Shown: positions 41,256-50,881, counted from the stretch's first letter. The stretch: 64,000 nt of DNA from Paraburkholderia tropica (GCF_914484835.1 NZ_CAJZAR010000039.1:62001-126000), one strand, 5' to 3'. Notes: generated from the sequence alone by a model not told the origin. Program-made: numbers and translations.

Positions 41256-41270
41256 ATACCTCAAAGGTAT
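41256..41270 (+). promoter_or_regulatory. CatR/BenM-type operator ATAC-N7-GTAT
   Basis: ATACCTCAAAGGTAT, six-base perfect arms around CAA, equals the ATAC-N7-GTAT consensus of BenM/CatM sites. A weaker pair ATAC (41222-41225) and GTAT (41238-41241) lies nearer the LysR gene. A possible promoter, TTGGAC 41292-41297 and TATAAA 41317-41322, would place the palindrome centre near -66, the usual activation site of LysR proteins. Confidence 0.75.
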
Positions 41271-41357
41271 GAAGCCGCAGCCCGAAAAGTATTGGACGGT
41301 CCCTTTGGGCGACGCGTATAAATCCATTCCATGAACTCCACTCCTGCCGTTGCCGCC

Positions 41358-42494
41358 ATGAATTACGCGACGATCGAACGTATCGAAACCTCTCTCGTCG
41401 ATCTGCCGACGATCCGCCCGCACAAGCTCTCGGTCGCCACCATGCACGGCCAGACGCTGATGCTCGTCAAGGTGTTTTGCAGCGACGGCGTGATCGGCGT
41501 GGGCGAGGGCACGACCATCGCGGGCATGGCCTACGGCCCGGAAAGCCCCGAGGCGATGAAGCTCGCGATCGATGCGTACTTCGCGCCCGCCATGATCGGC
41601 CAGGACGCCACGCGTATTCAGGCCCTGATGGCGCATCTCGGCAAGCTCGTGAAGGTCACGCACTTCGCCAAGAGCGCGCTCGAAACCGCCTTGCTCGACG
41701 CGCAGGGCAAGCGCCTCGGCGTGCCCGTGAGCGAACTGCTCGGCGGCCGCCGCCGCGATCGTCTGCCGGTGGCGTGGACGCTCGCGTCGGGCGACACGGC
41801 CAAGGACATCGCCGAAGCCGAAGCGATGCTCGAAGCGCGCCGTCATCGCGTGTTCAAGCTGAAGATCGGCGCGAAGGCGCTCAAGACCGATATCGAGCAC
41901 GTCGCGCAGATCAAGCGCGCGCTCGGCGACCGCGCGGCGGTGCGCGTCGACGTGAACATGGCGTGGAGCGAAACGCAGGCGGCCTGGGCGATTCCGGCGC
42001 TTGCCGACGCGGGCTGCGAACTGGTCGAGCAGCCGGTGGCTTCGGCAGCGGCGCTCGCGCGCCTGATGCGCCGCTTCCCGGTCGCGCTGATGGCCGACGA
42101 AATCCTGCAAGGCCCGGAAAGCGCCTTCGAGATCGCGAAGCAGCACGGCGCGGACGTCTTCGCGATCAAGATCGAACAAAGCGGCGGGCTCTTTGCGGCG
42201 CAACGCGTGGCGACGATCGCTGACGCGGCCGGCATCGAACTGTACGGCGGCACCATGCTCGAAGGCGCGTTCAGCACGGCGGCCTCGGCCCATCTGTTCG
42301 CCAGTTTCGCCAATTTGCAGTGGGGCACCGAATTGTTCGGCCCGCTGCTCATCACCGAGGAAATTCTGACCCAGCCGCTCGATTACAGCGATTTCGAATT
42401 GACCGTGCCGACCGGCCCGGGACTCGGCATCGAACTCGACGAAGCGAAGGTCAAGCGATTCACGCGCGACGGTCTTATCAAAGTCACGCGCTAA
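41358..42494 (+). CDS. catB: Muconate cycloisomerase
   Basis: About 378 residues from ATG 41358; an earlier ATG at 41331 is also open. I prefer 41358 because the KxK motif FKLKIG then gives Lys167 and Lys169, matching Pseudomonas numbering, and because 41331 would leave almost no leader after the likely promoter. It is an enolase-superfamily enzyme: VDVNMAW, LVEQPV, LMADEIL and the later lysine in VFAIKIEQSGG. It converts cis,cis-muconate to muconolactone in the beta-ketoadipate pathway. First gene of catB-catC-catA-benABCD. Confidence 0.93.
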   Translation: MNYATIERIETSLVDLPTIRPHKLSVATMHGQTLMLVKVFCSDGVIGVGEGTTIAGMAYGPESPEAMKLAIDAYFAPAMIGQDATRIQALMAHLGKLVKVTHFAKSALETALLDAQGKRLGVPVSELLGGRRRDRLPVAWTLASGDTAKDIAEAEAMLEARRHRVFKLKIGAKALKTDIEHVAQIKRALGDRAAVRVDVNMAWSETQAAWAIPALADAGCELVEQPVASAAALARLMRRFPVALMADEILQGPESAFEIAKQHGADVFAIKIEQSGGLFAAQRVATIADAAGIELYGGTMLEGAFSTAASAHLFASFANLQWGTELFGPLLITEEILTQPLDYSDFELTVPTGPGLGIELDEAKVKRFTRDGLIKVTR

Positions 42495-42536
42495 ATCGCG
42501 CTATCCCGTTACAGATTGCAGATAAAGGATTCAACG

Positions 42537-42827
42537 ATGCTTTTCCAGGTACGCATGGACGTGAAGATTCCGGCCGATATGCCCGCCGACGTCGCCAACG
42601 AAATCAAGGCGCGCGAAAAGGCTTATTCGCAGGATCTGCAACGTAGCGGCAAGTGGCGCCATATCTGGCGCGTCGTGGGCGAATACGCGAATTACAGCAT
42701 TTTCGACGTCGAAAGCAATGCGGAACTGCACGACATTCTCACCGCCTTGCCGCTGTTTCCGTATATGGACATTTCGGTGACGCCGCTGTGCCGTCATCCG
42801 TCGTCGATTCGCGATAACGATATTTGA
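42537..42827 (+). CDS. catC: Muconolactone delta-isomerase
   Basis: A 96-residue protein from ATG 42537, with AAAGGA seven bases upstream. The sequence MLFQVRMDVKIPADMPADVANEIKAREKAYSQDLQRSGKWRHIWRVVG is the standard CatC opening, with FPYMDISVTPLCRHPSS near the end. It isomerises muconolactone to beta-ketoadipate enol-lactone. It starts 43 bases after catB. Confidence 0.95.
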   Translation: MLFQVRMDVKIPADMPADVANEIKAREKAYSQDLQRSGKWRHIWRVVGEYANYSIFDVESNAELHDILTALPLFPYMDISVTPLCRHPSSIRDNDI

Positions 42828-42938
42828 GTCGGAGTTGAAGACCGGGCTGCAACATCGATAGCCCCATTCCTTATTAGAGGGCGACCACGCCCCATTGAAA
42901 ATTTTCCCCCGCTAAAAGATTAAGTGGAGACAGTGATC

Positions 42939-43874
42939 ATGAACGTGAAAGTGTTCGACACGAAAGAAGTGCAGGACCTCCTCAAGGCCGCGACCAACGC
43001 GGAAGGCGCAGGCGGCAATGCGCGTTTCAAGCAGGTGCTCAGCCGCCTGCTGGGCGATCTGTTCAAGGCCATCGACGACCTCGACATCACGCCCGACGAA
43101 GTCTGGGCCGGTATCCATTATCTGAACAAACTCGGCCAGGACGGCGAGGCGGCGCTGCTGGCGGCCGGCCTCGGTCTGGAAAAGTATCTCGACATCCGCA
43201 TGGACGCCGCCGATAAAGCGGCCGGCATCGAAGGCGGCACGCCGCGCACGATCGAAGGCCCGCTCTACGTGGCCGGCGCACCGGTGCGCGAGGGCGTCTC
43301 GAAGATCGACCTGAACCCCGACGCCGAAGCCGGCCCGCTCGTCATTCACGGCACCGTGACCGGCCCGGACGGCAAGCCGGTGGCGGGCGCGGTGGTCGAA
43401 TGCTGGCACGCCAATTCGAAGGGCTTTTATTCGCACTTCGACCCGACGGGCGCGCAGGACGACTTCAATCTGCGCGGCGCGGTGCGCACCGGCGCGGACG
43501 GCAAGTACGAAATCCGCACGCTGATGCCCGTGGGTTACGGCTGCCCGCCGCAAGGCGCGACGCAGCAGTTGCTCGACGCCGTCGCGCGTCACGGCAATCG
43601 CCCGGCGCACGTGCACTTCTTCGTCACCAGCGAAGGCCACCGCAAGCTCACGACGCAATTCAATATCGAAGGCGATCCGCTGATCTGGGACGACTTCGCC
43701 TACGCCACGCGCGAGGAACTGATTCCTCACGTCGTCGACAAGACCGGCGGCGCGTCGCTGGGCCTGAAGGCCGATGCCTACAAGTCGATTGCGTTCGACT
43801 TTTCCCTGACCACGCTCGTGCAGGGTAAGGACAACCAGATCGTCAACCGCCCGCGCGCAGCCGCGACGGCGTAA
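42939..43874 (+). CDS. catA: Catechol 1,2-dioxygenase
   Basis: A 311-residue intradiol dioxygenase from ATG 42939 (GGAGA eight bases upstream; a GTG at 42924 is less likely). The Fe(III) ligands fall exactly at the known numbers: Tyr164 in KGFYSHFDP, Tyr200 in VGYGCPP, His224 and His226 in RPAHVHFF. The N-terminal helical linker domain (about 1-100) is present. It cleaves catechol to cis,cis-muconate. It is unusual only in being downstream of catB and catC, an order common in Burkholderia. Confidence 0.95.
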   Translation: MNVKVFDTKEVQDLLKAATNAEGAGGNARFKQVLSRLLGDLFKAIDDLDITPDEVWAGIHYLNKLGQDGEAALLAAGLGLEKYLDIRMDAADKAAGIEGGTPRTIEGPLYVAGAPVREGVSKIDLNPDAEAGPLVIHGTVTGPDGKPVAGAVVECWHANSKGFYSHFDPTGAQDDFNLRGAVRTGADGKYEIRTLMPVGYGCPPQGATQQLLDAVARHGNRPAHVHFFVTSEGHRKLTTQFNIEGDPLIWDDFAYATREELIPHVVDKTGGASLGLKADAYKSIAFDFSLTTLVQGKDNQIVNRPRAAATA

Positions 43875-43886
43875 TCGCCCGCCAGC

Positions 43887-43910
43887 GCGACGGTGCCACG
43901 CCACCGTCGC
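43887..43910 (+). terminator. Hairpin between catA and benA
   Basis: GCGACGGTG and CACCGTCGC, perfect nine-base arms around CCACGC, 12 bases after the catA stop. No U-run. It may weaken read-through or mark an end of stable catBCA mRNA before benA. Confidence 0.4.
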
Positions 43911-43990
43911 CGCCGGGTTCCCGCGAGATTCAATGCACACCGATGCGCGAAAGCCGTGCAGGAGCTTGCTCGCGCCTACGGAGAGAAACC

Positions 43991-45349
43991 ATGTCCGCCA
44001 CCATCGACAAAGCCAACGAACTGGAACACCTGTTAGCCACTGCGGTGCAGGACGACAAGCAAGCCGGTGTGTACCGTTGCCGTCGCGATATCTTCACGAA
44101 TGCCGCGTTGTTCGATCTGGAGATGAAACACATCTTCGAGAGCAACTGGGTTTATCTGGCGCACGAAAGCCAGGTGCCGAACAACAACGATTACTACACC
44201 ACGTGGATCGGCCGCCAGCCGGTGGTCGTCACGCGCGATAAAACCGGCGAGCTGAACGCCATCATCAATGCCTGCGCGCACAAGGGCGCGATGCTGTGCC
44301 GCCGCAAGCACGGCAACAAGGGCAGTTTTACGTGTCCTTTCCACGGCTGGACGTTTGCCAATACCGGCAAATTGCTGAAAGTGAAGGACGAAAAGACCAC
44401 TGAATATCCGGTGCAATTCAATAAGAACGGCTCGCACGATCTGAAGAAAGTCGCGCGATTCCAGAACTATCGCGGCTTCCTGTTCGGCAGTCTCAACGCG
44501 GATGTGATGCCGCTCGAAGATTATCTCGGCGAAGCGCGCGTGATCATCGACCAGATCGTGGATCAGGCCGCGCAAGGGCTCGAAGTGCTGCGCGGCAATT
44601 CCTCGTATGTCTACGAAGGCAACTGGAAAATGCAGATGGAAAACGGCTGCGACGGTTATCACGTCAGCACCGTGCACTGGAATTACGCCGCCACGATGGG
44701 CCGCCGCAAGGAAGACGGCACGCAGGCCGTCGACGCGAATAGCTGGAGCAAATCGATCGCGGGCGTGTATGGCTTCGATCACGGACATATTCTGCTGTGG
44801 ACCAACACGATGAATCCCGAAGTGCGCCCGGTTTATCGTCAGCGCGACGAAATCAAGGCGCGCGTCGGCGAAACGAAGGCCGATTTCATCGTCAATCAAA
44901 CGCGCAATCTGTGTCTGTATCCGAACGTGTTTCTGATGGATCAGTTCAGCACGCAAATTCGCGTGGTGCGTCCGATCAGCGTCGATAAAACCGAGGTGTC
45001 GATTTTCTGTTTCGCGCCGAAAGGCGAGAGCGCCGAAGACCGCGCCACGCGCATTCGTCAATACGAAGACTTCTTCAACGTCTCCGGCATGGGTACGGCC
45101 GACGATCTGGAAGAGTTTCGCGCCTGCCAGAACGGTTATGCGGGCACCACGGCGCTCTGGAACGATCTCTCGCGCGGCGCGCCGCTGTGGGTCGAAGGCG
45201 CCGACGATAACGCCAGAAAGATGGGCCTGAATCCGCTGATTTCCGGCGAACGCAGCGAAGACGAAGGTTTGTTCGTGGTGCAGCACGAATACTGGGTGCG
45301 CGTGATGCGCGACGCGCTCAAGAAGGAAAGCGAGGAGTTGCCGGTATGA
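43991..45349 (+). CDS. benA: Benzoate 1,2-dioxygenase, large (alpha) subunit
   Basis: A 452-residue Rieske oxygenase from ATG 43991 (GGAGAG just before). The Rieske 2Fe-2S ligands are Cys95, His97, Cys115 and His118 (ACAHKG and CPFHGW). The mononuclear iron site lies in [15 protein letters not shown]. The subunit binds benzoate and adds O2 to give a cis-diol carboxylate, with BenB and the reductase BenC. It overlaps benB by four bases (ATGA). Usual length. Confidence 0.95.
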   Translation: MSATIDKANELEHLLATAVQDDKQAGVYRCRRDIFTNAALFDLEMKHIFESNWVYLAHESQVPNNNDYYTTWIGRQPVVVTRDKTGELNAIINACAHKGAMLCRRKHGNKGSFTCPFHGWTFANTGKLLKVKDEKTTEYPVQFNKNGSHDLKKVARFQNYRGFLFGSLNADVMPLEDYLGEARVIIDQIVDQAAQGLEVLRGNSSYVYEGNWKMQMENGCDGYHVSTVHWNYAATMGRRKEDGTQAVDANSWSKSIAGVYGFDHGHILLWTNTMNPEVRPVYRQRDEIKARVGETKADFIVNQTRNLCLYPNVFLMDQFSTQIRVVRPISVDKTEVSIFCFAPKGESAEDRATRIRQYEDFFNVSGMGTADDLEEFRACQNGYAGTTALWNDLSRGAPLWVEGADDNARKMGLNPLISGERSEDEGLFVVQHEYWVRVMRDALKKESEELPV

Positions 45350-45834
45350 GCATCGATTATCAAACGATTTGCGCGACGCTCTATCGCGAAGCGCGTTTTC
45401 TCGACGACCGGCAGTGGGACGAATGGCTGGCCTGTTACGCGGACGATGTCACCTACTGGATGCCCGCCTGGGACGACGACGATCAGTTGACCGACGACCA
45501 CGAAAGCCAGGTGTCGCTGATGTATTACCCGGATCGAGGCGGACTCGAAGATCGCGTGTTCCGCATCAAGACGGAGCGCAGCGGCGCTTCGATGCCGGAG
45601 CCGCGCACGGGCCACAACGTCACGAACGTGGAAGTGCTGGCCGATCGCGGCGACGAAGTGGACGTGCGCTACAACTTTCACACGCTCAATCATCGCTACA
45701 AGGTCACCGATCATTTCTTCGGCACCATGTTCGTGACCTTGCGCCGCTCGGGCGATCAATTACTGATTGCCTATAAAAAGATCGTGTTGAAAAACGACTA
45801 TATCCGGCAAGTGCTCGACGTCTATCACGTGTGA
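45346..45834 (+). CDS. benB: Benzoate 1,2-dioxygenase, small (beta) subunit
   Basis: A 162-residue protein with the NTF2-like beta-subunit pattern: [58 protein letters not shown], and a closing [19 protein letters not shown]. It forms the alpha3-beta3 oxygenase with BenA. It overlaps benA by four bases, so the two are translationally coupled. Confidence 0.95.
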   Translation: MSIDYQTICATLYREARFLDDRQWDEWLACYADDVTYWMPAWDDDDQLTDDHESQVSLMYYPDRGGLEDRVFRIKTERSGASMPEPRTGHNVTNVEVLADRGDEVDVRYNFHTLNHRYKVTDHFFGTMFVTLRRSGDQLLIAYKKIVLKNDYIRQVLDVYHV

Positions 45835-45874
45835 TGTCGGGCGCAACGTATCAGAGGCAGTAAAGGAGGTTCCC

Positions 45875-46924
45875 ATGTCCAGTTTCAAGATTGCGCTGAA
45901 TTTCGAAGACGGCGTCACGCGGTTCATCGACTGCAAGGCCGGAGAAAAAGTGCTCGACGCCGCGTTTCGCGCGAAGATCAATTTGCCGATGGATTGTTCC
46001 GATGGCGTTTGCGGCACCTGTAAATGCCGCGCCGAAAGCGGCAGCTACGATCTCGGCGACGACTATATCGAAGACGCGCTCAGCGACGACGAAAAAGACG
46101 GCGGCCTCGTGCTCACGTGCCAGATGGTGCCGCAAAGCGATTGCGTGATTGCGATTCCCTCGTCGTCCACGGCGTGCAAGACGGGGCAGAGCCAGTTCGC
46201 CGCCACGGTCACGAAAGTCGAGCAACATAATGACGCCGCCGTGGTGCTCGAAATGGACGTGGACGCCAATGCGCCCGTATTCCTGCCCGGTCAATATGTG
46301 AATATCGACGTGCCGGGCAGCGGCCAGCATCGCTCGTATTCGTTTTCTTCCGCGCCTGGCGAATCGAAAATCAGTTTCCTGATCAAAAAGATTCCCGGCG
46401 GCGTGATGAGCACGTGGCTCGAAAGCGCGCAAGCGGGCGATAAACTGAATCTGCAAGGTCCGCTCGGCAGTTTTTATTTGCGCGACGTGCAGCGCCCGCT
46501 GCTGTTTCTCGCGGGCGGCACGGGACTCGCGCCGTTCCTTTCGATGCTCGAAGTGCTGGCGCGCACGCATGCGCAACAGCAGGTGCATCTGATTTACGGC
46601 GTCACGCGTGATCTCGATCTCGTGCAGGTCGAGGCGATCGAAGCGTATCGCGCGAAGCTGCCGAATTTCACTTATTCGACCGTCGTGGCCGAAGCGGAAT
46701 CGACGCATCCGCGCAAAGGCTGGGTCACGCAGCATATTCCGGCCAATGCGCTCAACGATGGCGATGTCGACGTCTACCTCTGCGGGCCGCCGCCGATGGT
46801 CGACGCCGTGCGCAAGTATTTCGACGACGAAGGCGTGAAGCCCCACAGCTTCCACTACGAGAAGTTCACGCCCAATGCCAGCGCTGCCACCACCGACACG
46901 AACGTTACGGCGAAGGCGGCGTGA
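45875..46924 (+). CDS. benC: Benzoate 1,2-dioxygenase electron-transfer component
   Basis: A 349-residue reductase with plant-type ferredoxin domain first: cysteines 41, 46, 49 and 82 (MDCSDGVCGTCKC and VLTCQM). The FAD domain follows with HRSYSFSSAPG, and the NADH domain with LFLAGGTGLAPFLSMLEVL and YLCGPPPMVDAVR. It moves electrons from NADH to BenA. AAAGGAGG precedes its ATG; the stop overlaps benD. Confidence 0.95.
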   Translation: MSSFKIALNFEDGVTRFIDCKAGEKVLDAAFRAKINLPMDCSDGVCGTCKCRAESGSYDLGDDYIEDALSDDEKDGGLVLTCQMVPQSDCVIAIPSSSTACKTGQSQFAATVTKVEQHNDAAVVLEMDVDANAPVFLPGQYVNIDVPGSGQHRSYSFSSAPGESKISFLIKKIPGGVMSTWLESAQAGDKLNLQGPLGSFYLRDVQRPLLFLAGGTGLAPFLSMLEVLARTHAQQQVHLIYGVTRDLDLVQVEAIEAYRAKLPNFTYSTVVAEAESTHPRKGWVTQHIPANALNDGDVDVYLCGPPPMVDAVRKYFDDEGVKPHSFHYEKFTPNASAATTDTNVTAKAA

Positions 46925-47709
46925 TGAGACAACGATTCGCAGGCAAGGTCGTGGTCGTCACGGGCGCGGCGCAGGGCATCGGCATGGGCGTGGCGCTGCG
47001 TGCGGCCGCGGAGGGCGGCAAGGTGGTGTTCGTCGATCGCGCGGTGTTCGTCGCCGAAGTGGCGGCGCAGGCGCAAGCCGAACGGGCCGATGCGCAAACG
47101 GCGGCTTTCGTCGCCGACCTGGAAACCTACGAGGGCGCGCACGCGGCGATGGCGTTCGCCGCGCAACGGTTCGGCGGCATCGACATTCTGATCAACGGCG
47201 TGGGCGGCGCGATCCGCATGCGTCCGTACGCGGAATTCGAGCCTGCGCAGATCGACGCGGAAATCCGCCGCTCGCTGATGCCCACGCTCTATACCTGCCA
47301 CGCCGTGCTGCCGCATTTGCTCGAGCGCGGCGGCGGCACCATCGTGAACGTCTCGTCGAACGCGACGCGCGGCATCCGGCGCGTGCCGTATTCGGCGGCC
47401 AAGGGCGGCGTCAACGCCCTGACGCAATCGCTGGCGATGGAGTACGCGCCGCAGAATATCCGCGTGGTCGCCGCCGCGCCGGGCGGCACCAGCGCGTCGC
47501 CGCGCCGCGTGCCGCGCAACGCGGCGGGCGATACCGAGCAGGAAAAGGCATGGATGGACGAGGCCGTGCAGCAGGTCACGGAATCGACCTTCTTCAAGCG
47601 CTACGGCACGCTCGACGAGCAGATCGCACCGATCCTGTTTCTCGCGTCGGACGAGGCCAGCTATATCACCGGCGCTGTGCTGCCGGTGGCGGGCGGCGAT
47701 AACGGTTGA
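46924..47709 (+). CDS. benD: Benzoate cis-diol dehydrogenase (1,6-dihydroxycyclohexa-2,4-diene-1-carboxylate dehydrogenase)
   Basis: A 261-residue short-chain dehydrogenase from ATG 46924 (GTG 46921 one codon earlier is possible). NAD-binding TGAAQGIGMG is at about 14-23, the catalytic YSAAKGG with Tyr and Lys is near residue 157, and NGVGG replaces NNAG. It oxidises and decarboxylates the diol to catechol, which CatA then cleaves. Last gene of the cat-ben operon. Confidence 0.94.
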   Translation: MRQRFAGKVVVVTGAAQGIGMGVALRAAAEGGKVVFVDRAVFVAEVAAQAQAERADAQTAAFVADLETYEGAHAAMAFAAQRFGGIDILINGVGGAIRMRPYAEFEPAQIDAEIRRSLMPTLYTCHAVLPHLLERGGGTIVNVSSNATRGIRRVPYSAAKGGVNALTQSLAMEYAPQNIRVVAAAPGGTSASPRRVPRNAAGDTEQEKAWMDEAVQQVTESTFFKRYGTLDEQIAPILFLASDEASYITGAVLPVAGGDNG

Positions 47710-47731
47710 ACGCGCCTGATAGCCGCGAGCG

Positions 47732-48193
47732 CTACAGCTTCGGGCAAGAGAACACGTTCAAAGGCGGCGTATCGATGCCCGGTTTGCCGTCGTTCGCGGG
47801 TGTGCCTTGCGGCGGCGTCGAAATCAGGCGCACGCCATTCGGCGCGGCGTTCGCGAGTGCGTATTTTTCCGCACTCGCGGCAGGTGAACCGGCGGGTTGC
47901 CCGGTCGGCTGCCAATACGCGCGATAGAGCGCGCCGTCGTGAAAGAGCAGCAATTTGCCGTGCGCGGTCTGGCCGCCGCTATTGAAATCGACCGCCTCGC
48001 CGTCGCGCAGCACGAAGTGCGCGTCGGGGCCGCCCGGGCCACTGAGCTTGCCGCACGGCGGCGCGGTGGTGGTGTTGGGCGTGGCGTCGCCAGATGTGCC
48101 GGGCGGTTCGGCGGCGCACGCGGGCGCGATGGCGAGTCCAACCGCGCTCGCGCACCAGCATGCGCTCAGCGCCAGCTTCCAGGACGCTTTCAT
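47732..48193 (-). CDS. Hypothetical exported protein
   Basis: A 153-residue protein from ATG 48193. A signal peptide is plausible: MKASWKLALSACWCASAVGLAIAPACAAE, cleavage near ACA-A. The mature part is about 125 residues rich in Pro, Gly and Ala, with SGPGGPDAHFVLRDGEAVDF and FHDGALYRAYWQPTGQPAG. I recognise no domain. It converges with benD (22 bases apart) and is divergent from the MarR gene. It might be periplasmic or outer-membrane attached. Confidence 0.6.
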   Translation of the reverse strand: MKASWKLALSACWCASAVGLAIAPACAAEPPGTSGDATPNTTTAPPCGKLSGPGGPDAHFVLRDGEAVDFNSGGQTAHGKLLLFHDGALYRAYWQPTGQPAGSPAASAEKYALANAAPNGVRLISTPPQGTPANDGKPGIDTPPLNVFSCPKL

Positions 48194-48294
48194 GGCGACC
48201 TCGCATCGGGAAAGGCAATCTATCCGGTCAGCAATCGCCATGCCTCGCCGCTGCATCGGCGTTATTCATCCGACACTTTAATCCGCTCATCCAG

Positions 48295-48326
48295 ATAGTT
48301 GAAATTTTCAACTATTTGACTATACT
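48295..48326 (+). promoter_or_regulatory. MarR-type operator overlapping a promoter
   Basis: Ten-base arms ATAGTTGAAA (48295-48304) and TTTCAACTAT (48306-48315) around one T form a perfect inverted repeat. TTGAAA (48299-48304) inside it and TATACT (48321-48326) make a plausible promoter with a 16-base spacer. A repressor bound here would block transcription of the MarR-type gene and its operon. Confidence 0.65.
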
Positions 48327-48368
48327 CCGATGCGTTGCCGGTTCGCCGGCCATGCAGCGGGAGCGCGC

Positions 48369-48815
48369 GTGTCATCCGGTCAGTATTCCGATTTCCTCAC
48401 CTTCAGGCTCGACCTCACGAGCGCGCTGCTCAGCGAGCGCGCCAACGCGGTCTATCGCGAGCGCTGGGGGCTCGACGTGCGCGCGCTGCGTGTGCTGCGC
48501 ATCGTCTGCGCGGAGCCGGGCGTCACGCCGAAAGCCGTCTCGCAGCGCGCGCTGATCGAAAAAACCCTGTTGTCGAAAACGCTCGCCGAACTGGAGTCGC
48601 GCGGCCTGATCGGCCGCGACACGCACGCCGACGACCGCCGCAGCGTCGCGCTGCACGGCACGCCAGAAGGGCAGAAGGTCGCGAAGGCGTCGGCGAAAGC
48701 CGGGGCCGCGCTCGAAGCCGAACTCGCCGTCGCGCTGACCGAGGCCGAGCGCAAGACGCTCGACCGCCTGCTCGGCAAGCTGTCGGACAGCCTGCTCGAC
48801 GGCGCATCCGCTTGA
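48369..48815 (+). CDS. MarR-family transcriptional regulator
   Basis: About 148 residues from GTG 48369, with GGGAG five bases before it (ATG 48330 is an alternative). It has the MarR winged-helix pattern: RWGLDVRALRVLRIVCAEPGVTPKAVSQRALIEKTLLSKTLAELESRGLIGRDTHADDRRSVALHGTPEG. The DxRxxxLxLT-like wing is changed to DDRRSVALHGT. It is followed 62 bases later by an M20 amidohydrolase and a TRIC channel. It probably represses itself and these genes through the palindrome at 48295-48315 and is released by an aromatic acid. Confidence 0.82.
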   Translation: MSSGQYSDFLTFRLDLTSALLSERANAVYRERWGLDVRALRVLRIVCAEPGVTPKAVSQRALIEKTLLSKTLAELESRGLIGRDTHADDRRSVALHGTPEGQKVAKASAKAGAALEAELAVALTEAERKTLDRLLGKLSDSLLDGASA

Positions 48816-48877
48816 CGCCCCACGCTGCGTCCCCATCCGCCATCCCGTATCCGAAGCCGTCATTGAAGGAGCCGCCC

Positions 48878-50161
48878 ATGTCCATTCCGGTCGCCACCCC
48901 GCTCGTCGAAACCGTCGCGCCTGCCGTCGACGCCTTGCTGCCCGAGCTCGAAGCCGTCTACAAGGATCTGCACCAGCATCCCGAACTCTCGATGCAGGAA
49001 TTCCGCACCGCGAAGATCGCCGCCGATTACGTGGAAGCGCTCGGCTACGAGGTCACGCGCGAAGTGGGCGTGACCGGCGTGGTGGCGATCCTGCGCAACG
49101 GCGAAGGCCCGACCGTGATGCTGCGCGCCGACATGGACGCGCTGCCCGTGACCGAAGCGACCGGCCTGCCGTATGCGAGCAGCGTCACCGCAAAGGACGA
49201 CGAGGGCGTGCAGGTGGGCGTCGCGCACGCCTGCGGCCACGATCTGCACGTGACCTGGCTGATGGGCGCGGCGCGGCTGTTCGCGCAGCATCGCGACGCG
49301 TGGCGCGGCACGCTGATGTGCGTGTTCCAGCCCGGCGAGGAGGTCGGGCGCGGCGCGCGCAGCATGATCGACGACGGCATGATCGCGCGCTTCCCGAAGC
49401 CCGACGTGATCCTCGGCCAGCATGTGATGGTGGGCGCGGCGGGCACGGTCGGCTATCGCAGCGGCACGATTCTTTCGGCGGGCGACAGCCTCAAGGTCAA
49501 GCTGTTCGGGCGCGGCTCGCACGGCTCGCAGCCGCAGACCTCGATCGATCCCGTCATCATGGCGGCCTCGACCACGCTGCGCCTGCAGACCATCGTCTCG
49601 CGCGAGATCTCGCCGCGCGACAGCGCCGTGCTCACGGTGGGCGCGCTGCAGGCGGGCACGAAGGAAAACATCATCCCCGACGACGCCACGCTCAAGCTCA
49701 ACATGCGCACCTACGACGAGGACGTGCGCGAATACATGCTGGGCGCGATCCGCCGCATCTGCTGCGCCGAGTGCATGGCCTCGAACGCGCCGCGCGAGCC
49801 GGAATTCACGACGCTGTCGAGCTATCCGCTGACCGTCAACGACGACGCCACCACGGCGCGTCTGCGCACCGCGTTCGAAGCGCGTTTCGGCGCGCGCGCC
49901 TACGAAACGCAGCCCGCGGCGGCGAGCGAGGACTTCAGCGTGTTCGGCCGCGAATGGGGCGTGCCGTACGCGTTCTGGTTCATCGGCGGCACCGATCCCG
50001 AGACCTTCGAGCAGGCGAAGGCCGCGAAGAAAATCAACGAGATTCCGAGCAACCACTCGCCGAAGTTCGCGCCGGTGCTCGACGGCACCTTGCGCACCGG
50101 CCTCGAAGCGATGTTGTGCGCGGCCGCCGCGTGGCTCGGCCACGAAAGCGAGGCCGCGTGA
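48878..50161 (+). CDS. M20 family amidohydrolase (hippurate hydrolase/aminoacylase-like)
   Basis: A 427-residue M20D peptidase/amidohydrolase from ATG 48878. Metal and catalytic motifs are present: HQHPELSMQEF, MLRADMDALPV, VAHACGHDLHVTWLMGA, VFQPGEEVGRGARSMI, LGQHVMV, and the dimer-domain FGRGSHGSQPQTSIDPV. Such enzymes cleave N-acyl amino acids; hippurate (benzoylglycine) and indole-acetyl conjugates are known substrates. Its place next to the benzoate genes, under a MarR regulator, suggests an aromatic N-acyl amino acid. Its stop overlaps the next gene start. Substrate assignment is inference. Confidence 0.86.
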   Translation: MSIPVATPLVETVAPAVDALLPELEAVYKDLHQHPELSMQEFRTAKIAADYVEALGYEVTREVGVTGVVAILRNGEGPTVMLRADMDALPVTEATGLPYASSVTAKDDEGVQVGVAHACGHDLHVTWLMGAARLFAQHRDAWRGTLMCVFQPGEEVGRGARSMIDDGMIARFPKPDVILGQHVMVGAAGTVGYRSGTILSAGDSLKVKLFGRGSHGSQPQTSIDPVIMAASTTLRLQTIVSREISPRDSAVLTVGALQAGTKENIIPDDATLKLNMRTYDEDVREYMLGAIRRICCAECMASNAPREPEFTTLSSYPLTVNDDATTARLRTAFEARFGARAYETQPAAASEDFSVFGREWGVPYAFWFIGGTDPETFEQAKAAKKINEIPSNHSPKFAPVLDGTLRTGLEAMLCAAAAWLGHESEAA

Positions 50162-50163
50162 GC

Positions 50164-50871
50164 ATGGCGCTGGGCGCGCACGTGGGTGCGCATATGAACG
50201 CCCACACGGCGTATACGGTGCTCGATCTGATCGGTACGTTCGCCTTTGCGATCTCGGGCGCCGTGGCCGCGCGGCAGCGGCGGCTCGACCTGTTCGGCAT
50301 CGTCGTGGTGACGTTCATGGTGGCGTGCGGTGGCGGCATCGTGCGCGATGTCTGCATCGGCGCGATTCCGCCTGCGGGGCTGTCGAACTGGGCCTATCTC
50401 GCGGTCTCGCTGGCCGCGGCGGGGCTGACCATCGCCGCTTATCCGCAGGTGCGGCGGCTGCGCCATCCGGTGCTGTTCTTCGACGCGATCGGGCTCGGCC
50501 TGTTCGCGGTCGCGGGCGCGCAGAAAACGTGGATCTGGACCAATAGCGCGGAGACCGCCATCGTGCTCGGCATGGTGAGCGCCGTGGGCGGCGGCGTGCT
50601 GCGCGACATCCTGCTCTCGCGCGTGCCGGCGATTCTCGAACGCGAGATCTACGCGTCGGCGGCGCTGCTGGGCGCGGCGGTGCAGATGGGGCTCACGTAC
50701 TTCGACTGGTCGTCGTTCTGGACGCCGTGGGTGGCAACCATCGCCTGCGTGGCGCTGCGGCTCGCGTCGCTTTACTACGGCTGGCGTCTGCCGGTGTTTC
50801 AGACACGCGATCTGGTGAAGAAGCCGTCGCGCAACACGGCGGCCGACGAGGCGTCGCGCGACGCGAGGTGA
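50164..50871 (+). CDS. TRIC-type (UPF0126) trimeric intracellular cation channel family protein
   Basis: About 235 residues; starts GTG 50158 (overlap of four bases with the M20 gene) or ATG 50164 are both possible. Seven hydrophobic helices arranged as two similar three-helix units: DLIGTFAFAISGAVAARQRRLDLFGIVVVTFMVACGGGIVRD in the first and FFDAIGLGLFAVAGAQKTW with GVLRDIL in the second, each with the GGGxxRD motif. Bacterial members are potassium or cation channels. Coupling to an amidohydrolase is odd and gives no clear functional reading. Confidence 0.87.
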   Translation: MALGAHVGAHMNAHTAYTVLDLIGTFAFAISGAVAARQRRLDLFGIVVVTFMVACGGGIVRDVCIGAIPPAGLSNWAYLAVSLAAAGLTIAAYPQVRRLRHPVLFFDAIGLGLFAVAGAQKTWIWTNSAETAIVLGMVSAVGGGVLRDILLSRVPAILEREIYASAALLGAAVQMGLTYFDWSSFWTPWVATIACVALRLASLYYGWRLPVFQTRDLVKKPSRNTAADEASRDAR

Positions 50872-50881
50872 AGCGGCGCGT

